Assembly (NCBI GenBank): GCA_030765055.1
Contig: CM060953.1
Span: 182,407,043-182,471,042, forward strand
Direction of reading: 5' to 3'
DNA length: 64,000 nucleotides
From: Mantis religiosa
Taxonomy: Eukaryota; Arthropoda; Insecta; Mantodea; Mantidae
A model generated the notes under the pieces. The model did not search any database and was not told the DNA's origin. It was given only the letters and a program-made list of their open reading frames with translations. Each line of letters opens with the position of its first letter. Position 1 is the first letter of the stretch. The position numbers and the translations under genes are program-made. Of the stretch, positions 21,086-33,606 are shown one piece after another.

Positions 21086-22982
21086 AATATTCCTGTGTTT
21101 TGTTTGAATTTTTCCAACATGTTACTTAAATGAAAATTCCTTATTGTAAAGTCAACACATATCAACGTGTTTTTAAACGTTTTACTATCATTTAAATATT
21201 CATATCTCCCTTGAAGCTATCATAAAATAAATATTAAGTCCAAGCGTAGTAAGAATACATTATCTAAGAGTGGAAATACCATCAGGGGATTCTACATTTT
21301 CAGCATTAAATAAACGAGACAAAATAAGAAGGTATGACTGTCCAGGGTTCTTATTCAGCACAGATCAGTGATTAAAGTACTGTCAACAGAAATCCAGGTT
21401 TTCAGTTTTGTTGACAATAAAGTCGTTAGCGTTGACATGACTAACTTTTGTACATGCAACTGACTCAGAAGTTCCTAAGATTTTCCTTTCTCATTCTCAA
21501 ACTTTTAAAACTAGCCATTGCATTGTTGCACATTGGAACAGGTGCACTTTAGATTTGTTTTAATAAACATTTACCATGGCGGCAGTTAACAGTTTGTGTA
21601 TTTCATATGGCGAAAAAGCGAGCCACTGGACAAACATAAGAGTAACAATTTATAGGATTGACAACAATGAGTGAGAACCACAATAATAATACTTGCAATA
21701 TTTCTTCTTTTTCTTGTTATGTAACGACAGTGGATTTAAAGCATAATGTATAATAGTAAAACGATTAATTATTAATTATGGTACCAAACACGTATTCAAA
21801 TATGTAATTTGAAACTTTGTAATAAGGTTCCAATAAGTGTAGTTGGTCGATATTTTACCTTTCTGATGACTATATATACAGGAAAAGGATATTTAATTAC
21901 ATAAAATCCTGACTCCAGTCATCACATGGCAAAGGTCTCTGTAATGTTTTGATTATCGACCAAATATTCCACATTTCGCTTAAATCTGCAAGAAAATAAA
22001 AGGGAATATCTCAGTGTTTGTAAGCAGATAATAATTCGAGAGTAGAGAAAGCCATGTGAGTTCAACTTGGTAACAATACGGAATAAAACCGCTTCAAACT
22101 TGCAATTGTGTTTCAAAACAGAAGACACTAACAACAAGACTGAAATGTAGCATTTGCTTTCCCAATAAATTGAGGAAGGATTTATGCCGGGATAGCCCCA
22201 AGGGCATCCCGATTCCAAAAATTGTCACGAAGTAAGCCCAATCGGAAATAAGAGGCAATCATACGCATAATGTTACACAAACTTCTACTCTCTTAAAGCA
22301 GTACTTGAAGACTTGTGTTTCACCCGTCAAGAAAACGAAATATCTACAAAGTGTAAACTCCTCGTAAAAAACAAATACCACTCATTTTATACATTGCACT
22401 TTGTCCTGCGGGTTTATGAATTTACAATTATTTGGCAAATTTTACCAGAGATATTATCGGGAAACCAATTACATTTCCAAAATTATACAACATTTCCTAT
22501 GCTACCATCTATCCACTTCCTCTTAAGTTCAGGAACAAGACTGCCATCTTTAATAACTAGCGCCAAAGTGTACTCTATAGGGCACATCTGGAACTCATTG
22601 GAATTGCGCTAATACTCTGTAATACGTATCAGATAAATCTAACAGAGGTAAAAGTTAAGTAGTTGTCGCATTCCTCCCAGTAACAGCGAAATACTAACCT
22701 TCATCTAAACGATCCAAACGTCTCACACTTACAAACTCGAGTAGTACTGTCCAGTCAGAATGAAGATAACTATCGCATTATTCGATGTAGCTAAAAGAAA
22801 ATAAATGATAACATAATATCAGAGAATGTTTATCTAGGTTAATATGTAATTGTACTCATATAAATAAACATTTCTAAAATGATTTTGTACAAACTCATAG
22901 ACATGCAACATATAGACTATAAATAAAATCTTGTCAGTTAAATCACACATTAAATGTTACTTTTTGCTGAAGTTAACCATTA

Positions 22983-23216
22983 AGAGGTACGGAAAAGGGA
23001 ATATGTGAGTTGTGTGAGGGAAACGAAAGCATAGAACACTATGTAACGGAATGCGAGGAGGTTGCAATGTGTAGAAAAAAGGTTTGGGAGGAAAAAATAG
23101 AGAAAGTAGAGAAGAGGATAGTGGCTATAAAAATGTTAACGGGAAAGAAGGAAAAGAAGTTAAGAAGTATTGGTGAGTTCTTACGGAAACTAAAAAGAAA
23201 TGCGGCGGAAATGTAA
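22983..23216 (+). pseudogene. Non-LTR ORF2 C-terminus fragment (unit 2)
   Basis: Same truncated fragment as in unit 1, with CELCEGNESIEHYVTEC. The frame is open to the same stop. The 3' UTR runs to about 23421. Confidence 0.7.
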
Positions 23217-23536
23217 AGAATATAATAAAGGAAGGTGAGGGGGAAGAATGCAACTAATTAAGTAACAAGGAGACATGGACGATAAGAGCTACCTGGCAGA
23301 GCAGAAGTCCGGGTGTCGTGTAAGACAAGCTAGCGAAAAGGTAAAGACAAATAAACGTAGCCTATAGTTGCAAATTGGAAATTTTTGGAATATCCACAAT
23401 AAATAATTCAATTCTATTAAAAAATATTCATGCGCTTTGTTTGAATTTTCAAACATGTTCCTCAAATCAAATGAAAATTAGCTATTGTAAGGTCATCACA
23501 TAGCAACGAGTTCTTAAACTTTTGACTATCAACACA

Positions 23537-23604
23537 CCGGGTTCGTATTCCGAGAGGCTGCGTACACATTCGTGGGTGGGGTACGAGACACTGAGATACA
23601 TCGG
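23537..23604 (+). pseudogene. Gypsy gag remnant (unit 2)
   Basis: Same remnant in the same position as unit 1, with CCGGGTTCGTATTCCGAGAG. Confidence 0.65.
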
Positions 23605-25029
23605 AGCTGATATCGCTGCTGTTTTGTTTGGCTCTGCGTGGATTCTACACGGGTGGATTCATGCACAGTGATATCAGCTCTCTTTCCTGCATTTCTGAGG
23701 TAATGTAGCTAGTAGACGTGGTGTACCTGCGGCACATGACCAGAACTTCTCCGTAAGAGGTTGCCAGGATAGAGAGTGTTGTCCTACGGTAAATCAAGGG
23801 AGAAGACCCGGCAGCTGGCAGATGAAGATGGCGGCGAATGTACGTTGGAAAGCTCGGTATGTCTGTGGGCTCGCAGCTGAAGTATACAGCGACTGGACAT
23901 TTGGAAGTTCGGGAGCACGCGTGGCAGTGACTTGTAAAACTGATTTTAAAAATCTCATTCTTACCGTCTGTAAGCTGCTTATATAGTGGCCTTGTGGGTT
24001 CGTAGATTTAAAAGTCCAGCTTGCATAAATTCAACATGATCTTTATTTCCGTAGAAACACACTTTGGTCAACCCCTACAGTTGTAGAATTACGTCACATA
24101 CACAATTGCAAACATAAAGTTCGACTGCCACACCCACAAACAAACACTCTTGGTGAGTCGCGGCTTCCTTAAACACCTCTACTCATATTACTAGATTATT
24201 ATGGAATATTCTGTAACAAACAAGAGATCGAAACTTCTAGTCAGCTATCTGTCTACCTGTTTCGGCAAGCTTTCATCTCTGCAGTGCACTATCTGTCCCT
24301 TATCTCTCCGCACGAAAATCTTTGTGCGCATCACCGCCAGTTGCGACAACATCTTTGCTTGTCACTGTCCAAATGTCGCTACTGTGTATAATGGCTCGAA
24401 ATTAAACGGCTCCAAGCTGGTAAATATCGTTTGTGCAAAGAATAGACATTTGTAGCAAGGTAGATACAAAGCATTTGTTTCTCCAATGTTTTGAGAAGAA
24501 TTTACGCTGGGATAGCACGAACGTTACCCCGAGTTCCAAAAATGAGTTGTCAAACATCTGAAGGTAAGCTCAATTGAAGTGCAACGATTGAGCAACACTT
24601 CAACTATGACATACTTCTCACATTTCATCACAAACTTCAGCTGTCTTAAAACACTACTTGAAGACTTTTGTTTCACCCGAGACTTCCATGCTCAGACTTA
24701 TGTATGGTCAGTACCAGGTTACGTCACTCTCGCTGCATGCCTCCTGCCAGCAGTCATCCTGGGCATGCTCTGGGGATGTTTCGAAATCTCGTGTGTTCTG
24801 TAGAGTTCCTACGGCCTAACAGATTGGCTATTTTACACGTGTAGCGCTTGACACTTCCAAATACACTCATTCACGTTCTATTGGTGGTACGCAATTTGTT
24901 ACTTAAGGAAGACAGAACTTGTTATTCAAGTGTATAACATATTTTCATTAAAGTGTGGCAACGAGTTAGTCTTGCGTGGTTTAAGAGTAAGTCAGAGTGG
25001 CGGATCAAGTGAGTGGGTCTGACAAAGCA

Positions 25030-26039
25030 CGAGGACTGTTCAATAAAGTATGATCAAAACTTTTTTGACAACGTACCTTTACTCATCCTCATAATTTTGA
25101 TGGTCCTTCTCAAAATAGACTTCCCTGAATGCGATGCACTTGTCCCAGCGTTTCTGCCAGTCTTCAAAGACATGCTGGAAACCATAATTGAGAGATCCAT
25201 CAAAATCGCCTCCGCGGCCTTCACCACTGCTTCTGATGATGGATAATGCCTTCCACAAAGCCATTTCTTCTACTTAGGGAATAGAAAAAAAGTAACAAGG
25301 GGCTAAATCTGTACTATAGGGAGAGTGAGGGATGCACTTCACGTTGATGTTTGCAAGATATTCAGCAACATTAGCAATATGCAGCTGCACATTTTCGTGG
25401 TGCAGCATCCAGCTTGCTTCATGGAAATGTGGTCTTTTACCCCTGGTAGGTACTTGCAATGTTTTCAGGAGATTCCTGTAGTGTTGTCCAGTTACTGATG
25501 TATGTGCAGGTACAACATGCTGATAAACGATTCCATGAATATCAAAGAATGAGATGACCATAACTTTCCTAGCTCAAGCAATCACTTTTGCTTTCTTTGG
25601 AGGTTGGTGATGAAGGAGATTTCCACACTGAGCTTTGCTGTTTGCTCTCAGGATCAAAAGATATAGCCAAGTTTCATCAGCAGTGAATACGTTTGAAAGA
25701 AACTTCGGATCTTCCACTAAGATCAACTTTAAGTGCGTTAAGTCCGGATTTAGCCCCATGTGACTTTTTTCTATTACCTAACTTGAAAAAGCATCTTCGT
25801 GGGAGGCATTATATATCATCAGAAGCAGTGGTGAAGGCTGCGGAGGCGATTTTGAAGCATCTCTCAAAAATGGTTTCCAGCATGTCTTTGAAGAGTGGCA
25901 GAAACGCTGGGACAAGTGCATCACATTCAGGGGAGGCTATTTCGAGAAGAGCCGTCAAAATTATAAGGATCAGTAGAGGTGCGTTGTCAAAAAAAGAAAA
26001 AGAAAAAAAATTTGATCATTCTTTATTGAACAGCCCTCG
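25030..26039. mobile_element. Chimeric inverted mariner, minus joined to plus (unit 3)
   Basis: From 25030 the sequence reads as a minus-strand mariner back to about 25740, then continues as the 3' third of a plus-strand mariner to 26039. Both outer ends are the same 3' terminus in opposite orientation. The two ends are inverted repeats of roughly 230 bp and could form a long hairpin. The minus part keeps a middle segment missing from units 1 and 2 (VYQHVVPAHTSVTGQHY, LHHENVQLH). The structure explains the missing subunit b. Confidence 0.85.
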
Positions 26040-26230
26040 TTTAAGGTTCTTTCAATGTAAATGAAATTCATGTGTTGAATTGTGTGGAAATTTCTTAAGC
26101 ATATTCATTCTGATAACTTCTGTATAATTAGTAAACGTAAGAGATAGACAACAATGTAATTGTCGTCAGTTAACACTTACATGATACGTCACTTCTTTGT
26201 GAAGTTAAACACATGAAAAATATTCCTGTG

Positions 26231-26423
26231 TGTAGTGTAGTGTTTAACGCCCGCTTTTACTACATACGGCCCCGCAGGCGATGACACTGATGATGCATGA
26301 GATGAAGATGGAGCACCGGTGGAATGAGATGGCGGGGAAACCGGAGGTCCCGGAGAAAACCCGCCCCAACGCCGTGTTGTCCAGCACAAATCTCACTTTG
26401 CGGCCGCCTGGGATTGAACCCGC
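26231..26423 (-). mobile_element. SINE copy (unit 3)
   Basis: The insertion site and 12 bp duplication (26219-26230, 26424-26435) are the same as in unit 2. The B box reads GGTTCAATCCC here. Same position and ends mean the same insertion event, copied by array amplification. Confidence 0.8.
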
Positions 26424-28323
26424 AATATTCCTGTGTTTTTCTTTGAATTTTCCAACACGTTACTTAAATGAAAAGTCCTTATTGTAAAGTCAACACATAT
26501 CAACGAGTTTTTTAAACGTTTTACTATCGTTTAAATATTCATATCTCCCTTGAAGCTATCATAAAATAAATATTAAGTCCAAGCGTAGTAAGAATACATT
26601 ATCTAAGAGTGGAAATACCATCAGGGGATTCTACATCTTCACCATTAAATAAACGAGACAAAATAAGAAGGTATGACTGTCCAGGGTTCTTATTCAGCAC
26701 AGATCAGTGATTAAAGTACTGTCAACAGAAATCCACGTTTTCAGTTCTGATGACAATAAAGACGTTACCGGTGACATGACTAACTTATGTACATGCAACT
26801 GACTTAGAAGTTCCTAAAATTTTCCTTTCTCATTCTTAAACTTTTAAAACTAGCCATTGCCTTGTTGCACATTGGAACAGGTGCACTTTAGATTTGTTTT
26901 AATAAACATTTACCATGGCGGCAGTTAACAGTTTGTGTATTTCATATGGCGAAAAAAACGCGAGCCACTGGACAAACATAAGAGTAACAATTTATAGGAT
27001 TAACAACACTGAGAGAGAATCACAATAATAATACTTGCAATATTTCTTCTTTTTCTTGTTATGTAACGACAGTGGATTTAAATGATAATGTATAATAGTA
27101 AAACGATTAATTATTAATTATGGTACCAAACACGTATTCAAATATGTAATTTGAAACTTTGGAATAAGGATCCAATAAGTGTAGTTGGTCGATATTTTAC
27201 CTTTCTGATGACTATATATATAGGAAAACAACACGTAATTACATAAACTTCTGACTCTAGTCATCACATGGCAACGGTTTCTGTTATTTTTAGACTATGA
27301 AGCAAATGTTCCACATTTCTCTTAAATCTGCAAGAAAATAAAAAGGGATATCTCAGTGTTTGTAAGTAGATAATAATTCGAGAGTAGAGAAAGCCATGAG
27401 AGTTCAAATTGGTAACAATACGGAATAAAACCGCCCCAAACTTGCAATTGTGTTTCAAAACCGAAGACACTAACAACAAGTCTGAAATGTAGCATTTGCT
27501 TTTCCAATAAACTGAGGAAAGAATTATGCCGGGATAGCCCAAGGGCATCCCGATTCCAAAAATTGTCAAGAAGTAAGCCCAATCGGATCTATGGGACAAC
27601 ACTTACGCATAATGTTACACAAACTTCAACTGTCTTAAAGCTGTACTTGAAGACTTGTGTTTCACCCGTCAAGACAACGAAATATCTACAAAGTGTAAAC
27701 TCCTCGTAAAAAACAAATACCACTCATTTTATACATTGCACATTGTCCTGCAGTTTATGAATTTACAATTATTTGGCAAATTTTACCAGAGATATTATCG
27801 GGAAACCAATTACATTTCCAAAATTATACAACATTTCCTATGCTGCCATCTATCCACTTCCTCTTAAGTTCGGGAACAAGACTGCCATCTTTAATAACTA
27901 GCGCCAAAATGTACTCTATAGGGCACATCTGGAACTCATTGGAATTGCGTTAATACTCTGTAATATGTATCAGATAAATCCAACAGAGGTAAAAGTTAAG
28001 TAGTTGTCGCATTCCTCCCAGTAACAGCGAAATACTAACCTTCATCTAAACGATCCAAACGTCTCACACTTACAAACTCGAGTAGTACTGTCCAGTCAGC
28101 ATCAAGATATCTATCGCATTATTCGATGTAGCTAAAAGAAAATAAATGATAACATAATATCAGAGAATGTTTATCTAGGTTAATATGTAATTGTACTCAT
28201 ATAAATAAACATTTCTAAAATTATTTTGTACAAACTCATAGACCTGCAACATATAGACGGCAAATAAAATCTTGTCAGTTAAATCACATATTAAATGTTA
28301 CTTTTTGGTGAAGTTAACCATTA

Positions 28324-28557
28324 AGAGGTACGGAAAAGGGAATTTGTGAATTGTGTGAGATAAACGAAAGCATAGAACACTATGTAACGGAATGCGAGGA
28401 GGTTGCAATGTGTAGAGAAGAAGTTTGGGAGGAAAAATGGGAGAAATTAGAGAAGAGGATAGTGGCTATAAAAATGTTAACGGGAAAGAAGGAAAAGAAG
28501 GTAAGAAGTATTGGTGAGTTCTTACGGAAACTAAAAAGAAATGCGGCGGAAATGTAA
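28324..28557 (+). pseudogene. Non-LTR ORF2 C-terminus fragment (unit 3)
   Basis: Same fragment, with CELCEINESIEHYVTEC and CREEVWEEKWEKLEK. These changes are shared with unit 4, grouping the two units here. Confidence 0.7.
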
Positions 28558-28877
28558 AGAATATAATAAAGGAAGGTGAGGGGGAAGAATGCAGCTAATT
28601 AAGTAACAAGGAGACATGGACGTTAAGAGCTACCTGGCAGAGCAGAAGTCCGGGTGTCGTGTAATGCAAGGTAGCAAAAAAGTAAAGACAAATAAATGTA
28701 GCCTAAAGTTGTAAATTGGAAAATTTTGGAATATCCACAATAAATAATTCAATTCTATTCAAAAATATTCATGCGCTTTGTTTGAATTTTCAAACAACTT
28801 CGTCAAATCAAATGAAAATTAGCTATTGTAAGGTCATCACATAGCAACGAGTTCTTCAACCTTTGACTATCAACACA

Positions 28878-28945
28878 CCGAGTTTGTATCCCGAGAGGCT
28901 GCCTACACATTCGTGGGTGGGGTACGAGACACTGAGATACATCGG
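28878..28945 (+). pseudogene. Gypsy gag remnant (unit 3)
   Basis: Same remnant with CCGAGTTTGTATCCCGAGAG. The 64-codon frame at 28863-29057 is a shadow in another frame. Confidence 0.65.
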
Positions 28946-29990
28946 TGCTGATATCGCTGCTGTTTTGTTTGGCTCTGCGTGGATTCTACACGGGTGGATT
29001 CAGTTTGTGAAGCTGTGCACAGTGATATCAGTTCTCTTTCCTGCATTTCTGAGGTAATGTAGCTAGTAGACGTGGTGTACCTGCGGCACATGACCAGAAC
29101 TTCTCCGTAAGAGGTTGCCAGGATAGAGAGTGTTGTCCTACGGTAAATCAAGGGAGAAGCCCCGGCAGCTGGCAGATGAAGATGGCGGCGAATGTACGTT
29201 GGAAAGCCTGGTATGTCTGTGGGCTCGCAGCTGAAGTATACAGCGACTGGACATTTGGAAGGCCGGGAGGACGCCTGGCAGTGACTTGTAAAACTGATTT
29301 TAAAAATCTCATTATTACCGTCTGTAAGCTGCATATATAGTGGCCTTGTGGGTTCGTAGATTTAAAAGTCCAGCTTGCATAAATTCAACATGATCTTTAT
29401 TTCCGTAGAAACACACTTTGGTCAACCCCTACAGTTGTAGAATTACGTCACATACACATTTGCAATCATAAAGTTCGTCTGCCACACCCACAAACAAACA
29501 CTCTTGGTGAGTCGCGGCTTCCTTAAACACCTCTACTCATATTACTAGATATTTATGGAATATTCTGTAACAAACAAGAGATCGAAACTTCTAGTCAGTT
29601 ATCTGTCTACCTGTTTCGGCAAGCTTTCATCTCTGCAGTGCACTATCTGTCCCTTATCTCTCCGCACGAAAATCTTTGTGCGCATCACTGCCAGTTGCGA
29701 CAACATCTTTGCCTGTCACTGTCCAAATGTCGCTACTGTGTATAATGGCTCGAAATTAAACTACTCCAAGCTGTTAAATATCGTTTGTGCAAAGAATAGA
29801 CATTTGTAGCAAGGTAGATACAAAGCATTTGCTTCTCCAATGTTTTGAGAAGAATTTATGCTGGGATAGCACGAACGTTACCCTGAGTTCCAAAAATGAG
29901 TTGTCCAACATCTGAAGGTAAGCTCAATCGAAGTGCATCGATTGAGCAACACTTCAACTATGACACACTTCTCACATTTGATCACAAACT

Positions 29991-30504
29991 CAAAGAGCGG
30001 CAGCTTTAGCACTCCAGCTCCAGCTAGTATAGCTGACCTTCTATAGAGGCAACTAGAATTTCTAGGAGTAACCTCAGTATCTCTCATGCAGCACCGAGAC
30101 ACCTGTCAACCCAGGGAAATCCCCGAAGAAAGCTCGTAGGTTAGGATAACACGCTCGGGTCTCAAACCCACTAAATGTCACATATTATTCACATACACTT
30201 CTCGCTTGCTGTACACAGAGTAGTTTGTAAATTAAACGTCACATCAAAGTTACTTTGCTTACAGATGACACCCCGCTGGTGCTTTATCTCTCACAAACAG
30301 CTTTTGTACCCTCATCTTGTTATACGCATATTTCAGAATATGAACACCTCACCGCCAGTCCTCCTTGCAGCAATTCTCGTGAGATGCACATTTATTTAAG
30401 TAGTTTCTAGCTGTGTCAACCATGTCCAAATATGGGTCACCAGCTGTAGATTTAACAGAAATTCTCTAGGGAATTAGGTTTTGGGAGAATATTCCAACAA
30501 CCTC
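29991..30504. other. Unique ~510 bp block, no gene seen (unit 4)
   Basis: Array homology stops at ATCACAAACT and resumes at CATATGACTGGAGCATAGAA. The block has no counterpart outside units 4 and 5. No domain is recognised in the two ~74-codon frames. It may be ancestral sequence lost elsewhere, or an insertion that replaced the deleted part. Confidence 0.6.
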
Positions 30505-32984
30505 CATATGACTGGAGCATAGAATTTATATATTTAACAGTAGTACCAACTTATAGACCAAGATGGACTAAAATTTATTGGAGTTTTGAGCGTTTTCTAG
30601 GAAGTAGTGCAACATTTATGTTATAAAGTGACGGATACTTTGCCAATTTTGCGTTTTCCAACATTTCAGTATTAAAAGTATTACCTTCCACTTAAAGTTG
30701 ATACTTTTTTAGTATTAATATACTATGTTTGAATGTCCACCGAATCAAATCGAAAAGATGTTTAGAAAAGGGTCAGCGTGGTTTGTTTTTACAACTTAAG
30801 TCAAAATTAAGAATTCAGTTATAAGTCAAATGGTATTTAAATTCAGTATGATCCAAAGGTGGGAACGAAGATTAAACTAAGGACCAACACCACCCTTTAC
30901 AAGAAACATTCTGAAATATTTATTTACTGAAAATGTTTCTCTTATTATTAAAAGACTTTCAATGTAAATGAAATTAATTTCTTGATTTTTATGGGCATTT
31001 CTCAAATATATTGATTAGGATAACTTCTGTATAGTTAGTAAAGCATAAGAGATAAACATGAAATTTTCGTCAGTTAAAACATTTATTATATGTCCCTGTT
31101 TTGTGAAGTTAAACATATATAAGATGTTCCTGCTTTTGTTCGAATTTTCAATACATTCCTTAAAATAAAACTGCTTATTGTGGTGTCATCACATAGCAAC
31201 GAGATCCTCTAAGTTTTGACTATCATTTAAAGTTTCATATCTCCCTTCAACCTACAAGAAAATAAAAACGAAGTCCAAGCGTAGCAAGAATATATTGTTC
31301 AAGAGTAGAAATATTATCAGGGTCTTCTACATTAAATTAACGAGACAAAATAACAAGGTTGGAGTGTCGAGGGTTCTTACTCAGCACAAATCAGTGATTA
31401 AAGCACTATCAACACAAATACAGCTTTTCAGATCTTATAATGAAGACGCTACTGGACACTTGACTAGCTCATGTACATACATGCAACTGACTCAAAAGTT
31501 TCTAAGATTTCCCTTTCTCTAACTTTTAAAACTAGTCATTGTTACCCGTATCGAACATGTGCACTTTAGATTTGTTTTAATAAACATTTACCATGACGGC
31601 AGTTAACTGTGTATTTCATATGTTGAAAAAAGCGAGCCGCTGGACAAACATAAGAGTAACAATTTATAGGATTAACAACAATTGGTGAGAACCACAATAA
31701 TAATACTTGCAATATTTCTTGTTATGTAACGACAGTGGATTTAAATGATAATGTATAATAGTAAAACGATTAATTATTAATTATGGTACCAAACACGTAT
31801 TCAAATATGTAATTTGAAACTTTGGAACAAGGGCCCAATAAGTGTAGTTGGTCGATATTTTACCTTTCTGATGACTATATATACAGGAAAACAACACGTA
31901 ATTACACAAATTTCTGACTCTAGTCATCACATGGCAACGGTTTCTGTTATTTTTAGACTATGAAGCAAATGTTCCACATTTCGTTTAAATCTGCAAGAAA
32001 ATAAAAAGGGATATCTTAGTGTTTGTAAGTAGATAATAATTCGAGAGTAGAGAAAGCCATGTGATTTCAAACTGGTAACAATACGGAATAAAACCGCTCC
32101 AAACTTGCAATTGTGTTTCAAAACTGAAGACACTAACAAGTCTGAAATGTAGCATTTGCTTTTACAATAAATTGAGGAAAGAATTATGCCGGGATAGCCC
32201 CAAGGGTCTCCCGATTCCAAAAATTGTCAAGAAGTAAGCCCAATCGGATCTATGGGACAACACTTACGCATAATGTTGCACAAACTTCAACTCTCTTAAA
32301 GCAGTACTTGAAGACTTGTGTTTCACCCGTCACGACAACGAAATATCTACAAAGTGTAAACTCCTCGTAAAAAACAAATACCACTCATTTTATACATTGC
32401 ACATTGTCCTGCAGTTTATGAATTTACAATTATTTGGCAAATTTTACCAGAGATATTATCGGGAAACCAATTACATTTCCAAAATTATACAACATTTCCT
32501 ATGCTGCCATCTATCCACTTCCTCTTAAGTTCGGGAACAAGACTGCCATCTTTAATAACTAGCGCCAAAATGTACTCTATAGGGCACATCTGGAACTCAT
32601 TGGAATTGCGTTAATACTCTGTAATATGTATCAGATAAATCCAACAGAGGTAAAAGTTAAGTAGTTGTCGCATTCCTCCCAGTAACAGCGAAATACTAAC
32701 CTTCATCTAAACGATCCAAACGTCTCACACTTACAAACTCGAGTAGTACTGTCCAGTCAGCATCAAGATATCTATCGCATTATTCGATGTAGCTAAAAGA
32801 AAATAAATGATAACATAATATCAGAGAATGTTTATCTAGGTTAATATGTAATTGTACTCATATAAATAAACATTTCTAAAATTATTTTGTACAAACTCAT
32901 AGACCTGCAACATATAGACGGCAAATAAAATCTTGTCAGTTAAATCACATATTAAATGTTACTTTTTGGTGAAGTTAACCATTA

Positions 32985-33218
32985 AGAGGTACGGAAAAGG
33001 GAATTTGTGAATTGTGTGAGATAAACGAAAGCATAGAACACTATGTAACGGAATGCGAGGAGGTTGCAATGTGTAGAGAAGAAGTTTGGGAGGAAAAATG
33101 GGAGAAATTAGAGAAGAGGATAGTGGCTATAAAAATGTTAACGGGAAAGAAGGAAAAGAAGGTAAGAAGTATTGGTGAGTTCTTACGGAAACTAAAAAGA
33201 AATGCGGCGGAAATGTAA
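32985..33218 (+). pseudogene. Non-LTR ORF2 C-terminus fragment (unit 4)
   Basis: Identical in translation to the unit 3 copy, within the 4661 bp-period identical tract. Confidence 0.7.
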
Positions 33219-33538
33219 AGAATATAATAAAGGAAGGTGAGGGGGAAGAATGCAGCTAATTAAGTAACAAGGAGACATGGACGTTAAGAGCTACCTGGCA
33301 GAGCAGAAGTCCGGGTGTCGTGTAATGCAAGGTAGCAAAAAAGTAAAGACAAATAAATGTAGCCTAAAGTTGTAAATTGGAAAATTTTGGAATATCCACA
33401 ATAAATAATTCAATTCTATTCAAAAATATTCATGCGCTTTGTTTGAATTTTCAAACAACTTCGTCAAATCAAATGAAAATTAGCTATTGTAAGGTCATCA
33501 CATAGCAACGAGTTCTTCAACCTTTGACTATCAACACA

Positions 33539-33606
33539 CCGAGTTTGTATCCCGAGAGGCTGCCTACACATTCGTGGGTGGGGTACGAGACACTGAGATA
33601 CATCGG
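33539..33606 (+). pseudogene. Gypsy gag remnant (unit 4)
   Basis: Copy of the unit 3 remnant in the identical tract. Confidence 0.65.

Larger units (their letters stand above)
14408..23727 (+). repeat. Tandem array unit 2 (reference complete unit, 9320 bp)
   Basis: This is the most complete uninterrupted unit. It contains subunit a (14408-15705), a minus-strand deleted mariner, subunit b (16358-19783) with a foldback palindrome, a plus-strand deleted mariner, and subunit c (20701-23727) with a SINE, a non-LTR 3' fragment and a gag remnant. Outside those elements the sequence is AT-rich with frequent stops in all frames, and I see no gene. Confidence 0.92.
20701..23727 (+). repeat. Subunit c backbone (reference copy)
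   Basis: This carries the SINE (20892-21085), a hairpin (GGGATAGCCC/GGGCATCCC), the shared GTTTCACCC phrase, a GCTGCCATCTAT...GCGCCAAA block paralogous to subunit b, the non-LTR 3' fragment, and the gag remnant. Apart from the short retrotransposon piece there is no coding sequence. Confidence 0.7.
23728..29081 (+). repeat. Tandem array unit 3, internally deleted (5354 bp)
   Basis: The unit has the head block and subunit a. Its minus-strand mariner then runs directly into the 3' part of a plus-strand mariner near 25740, so all of subunit b, including the foldback palindrome, is missing. Subunit c follows with the SINE, the non-LTR 3' fragment and the gag remnant. The deletion relative to unit 2 is about 4 kb. 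Confidence 0.9.
27673..32402 (+). repeat. 4.73 kb identical tract, copy 1 (period 4661 bp)
   Basis: Comparing sequence 4661 bp apart, I found no difference between this tract and 32334-37063 in the stretches I checked by eye. Six distinctive reading frames also translate identically at the same spacing. The first mismatches flanking the tract are at 27672/32333 and 32403/37064. The two copies overlap by about 70 bp, so the crossover lies in 32334-32402. Confidence 0.9.

Noticed and set aside
28863..29057. 64-codon frame at the unit ends (MTINTPSLYPERL...)
   Set aside because: It is an out-of-frame reading of the gypsy gag remnant plus flanking repeat sequence.
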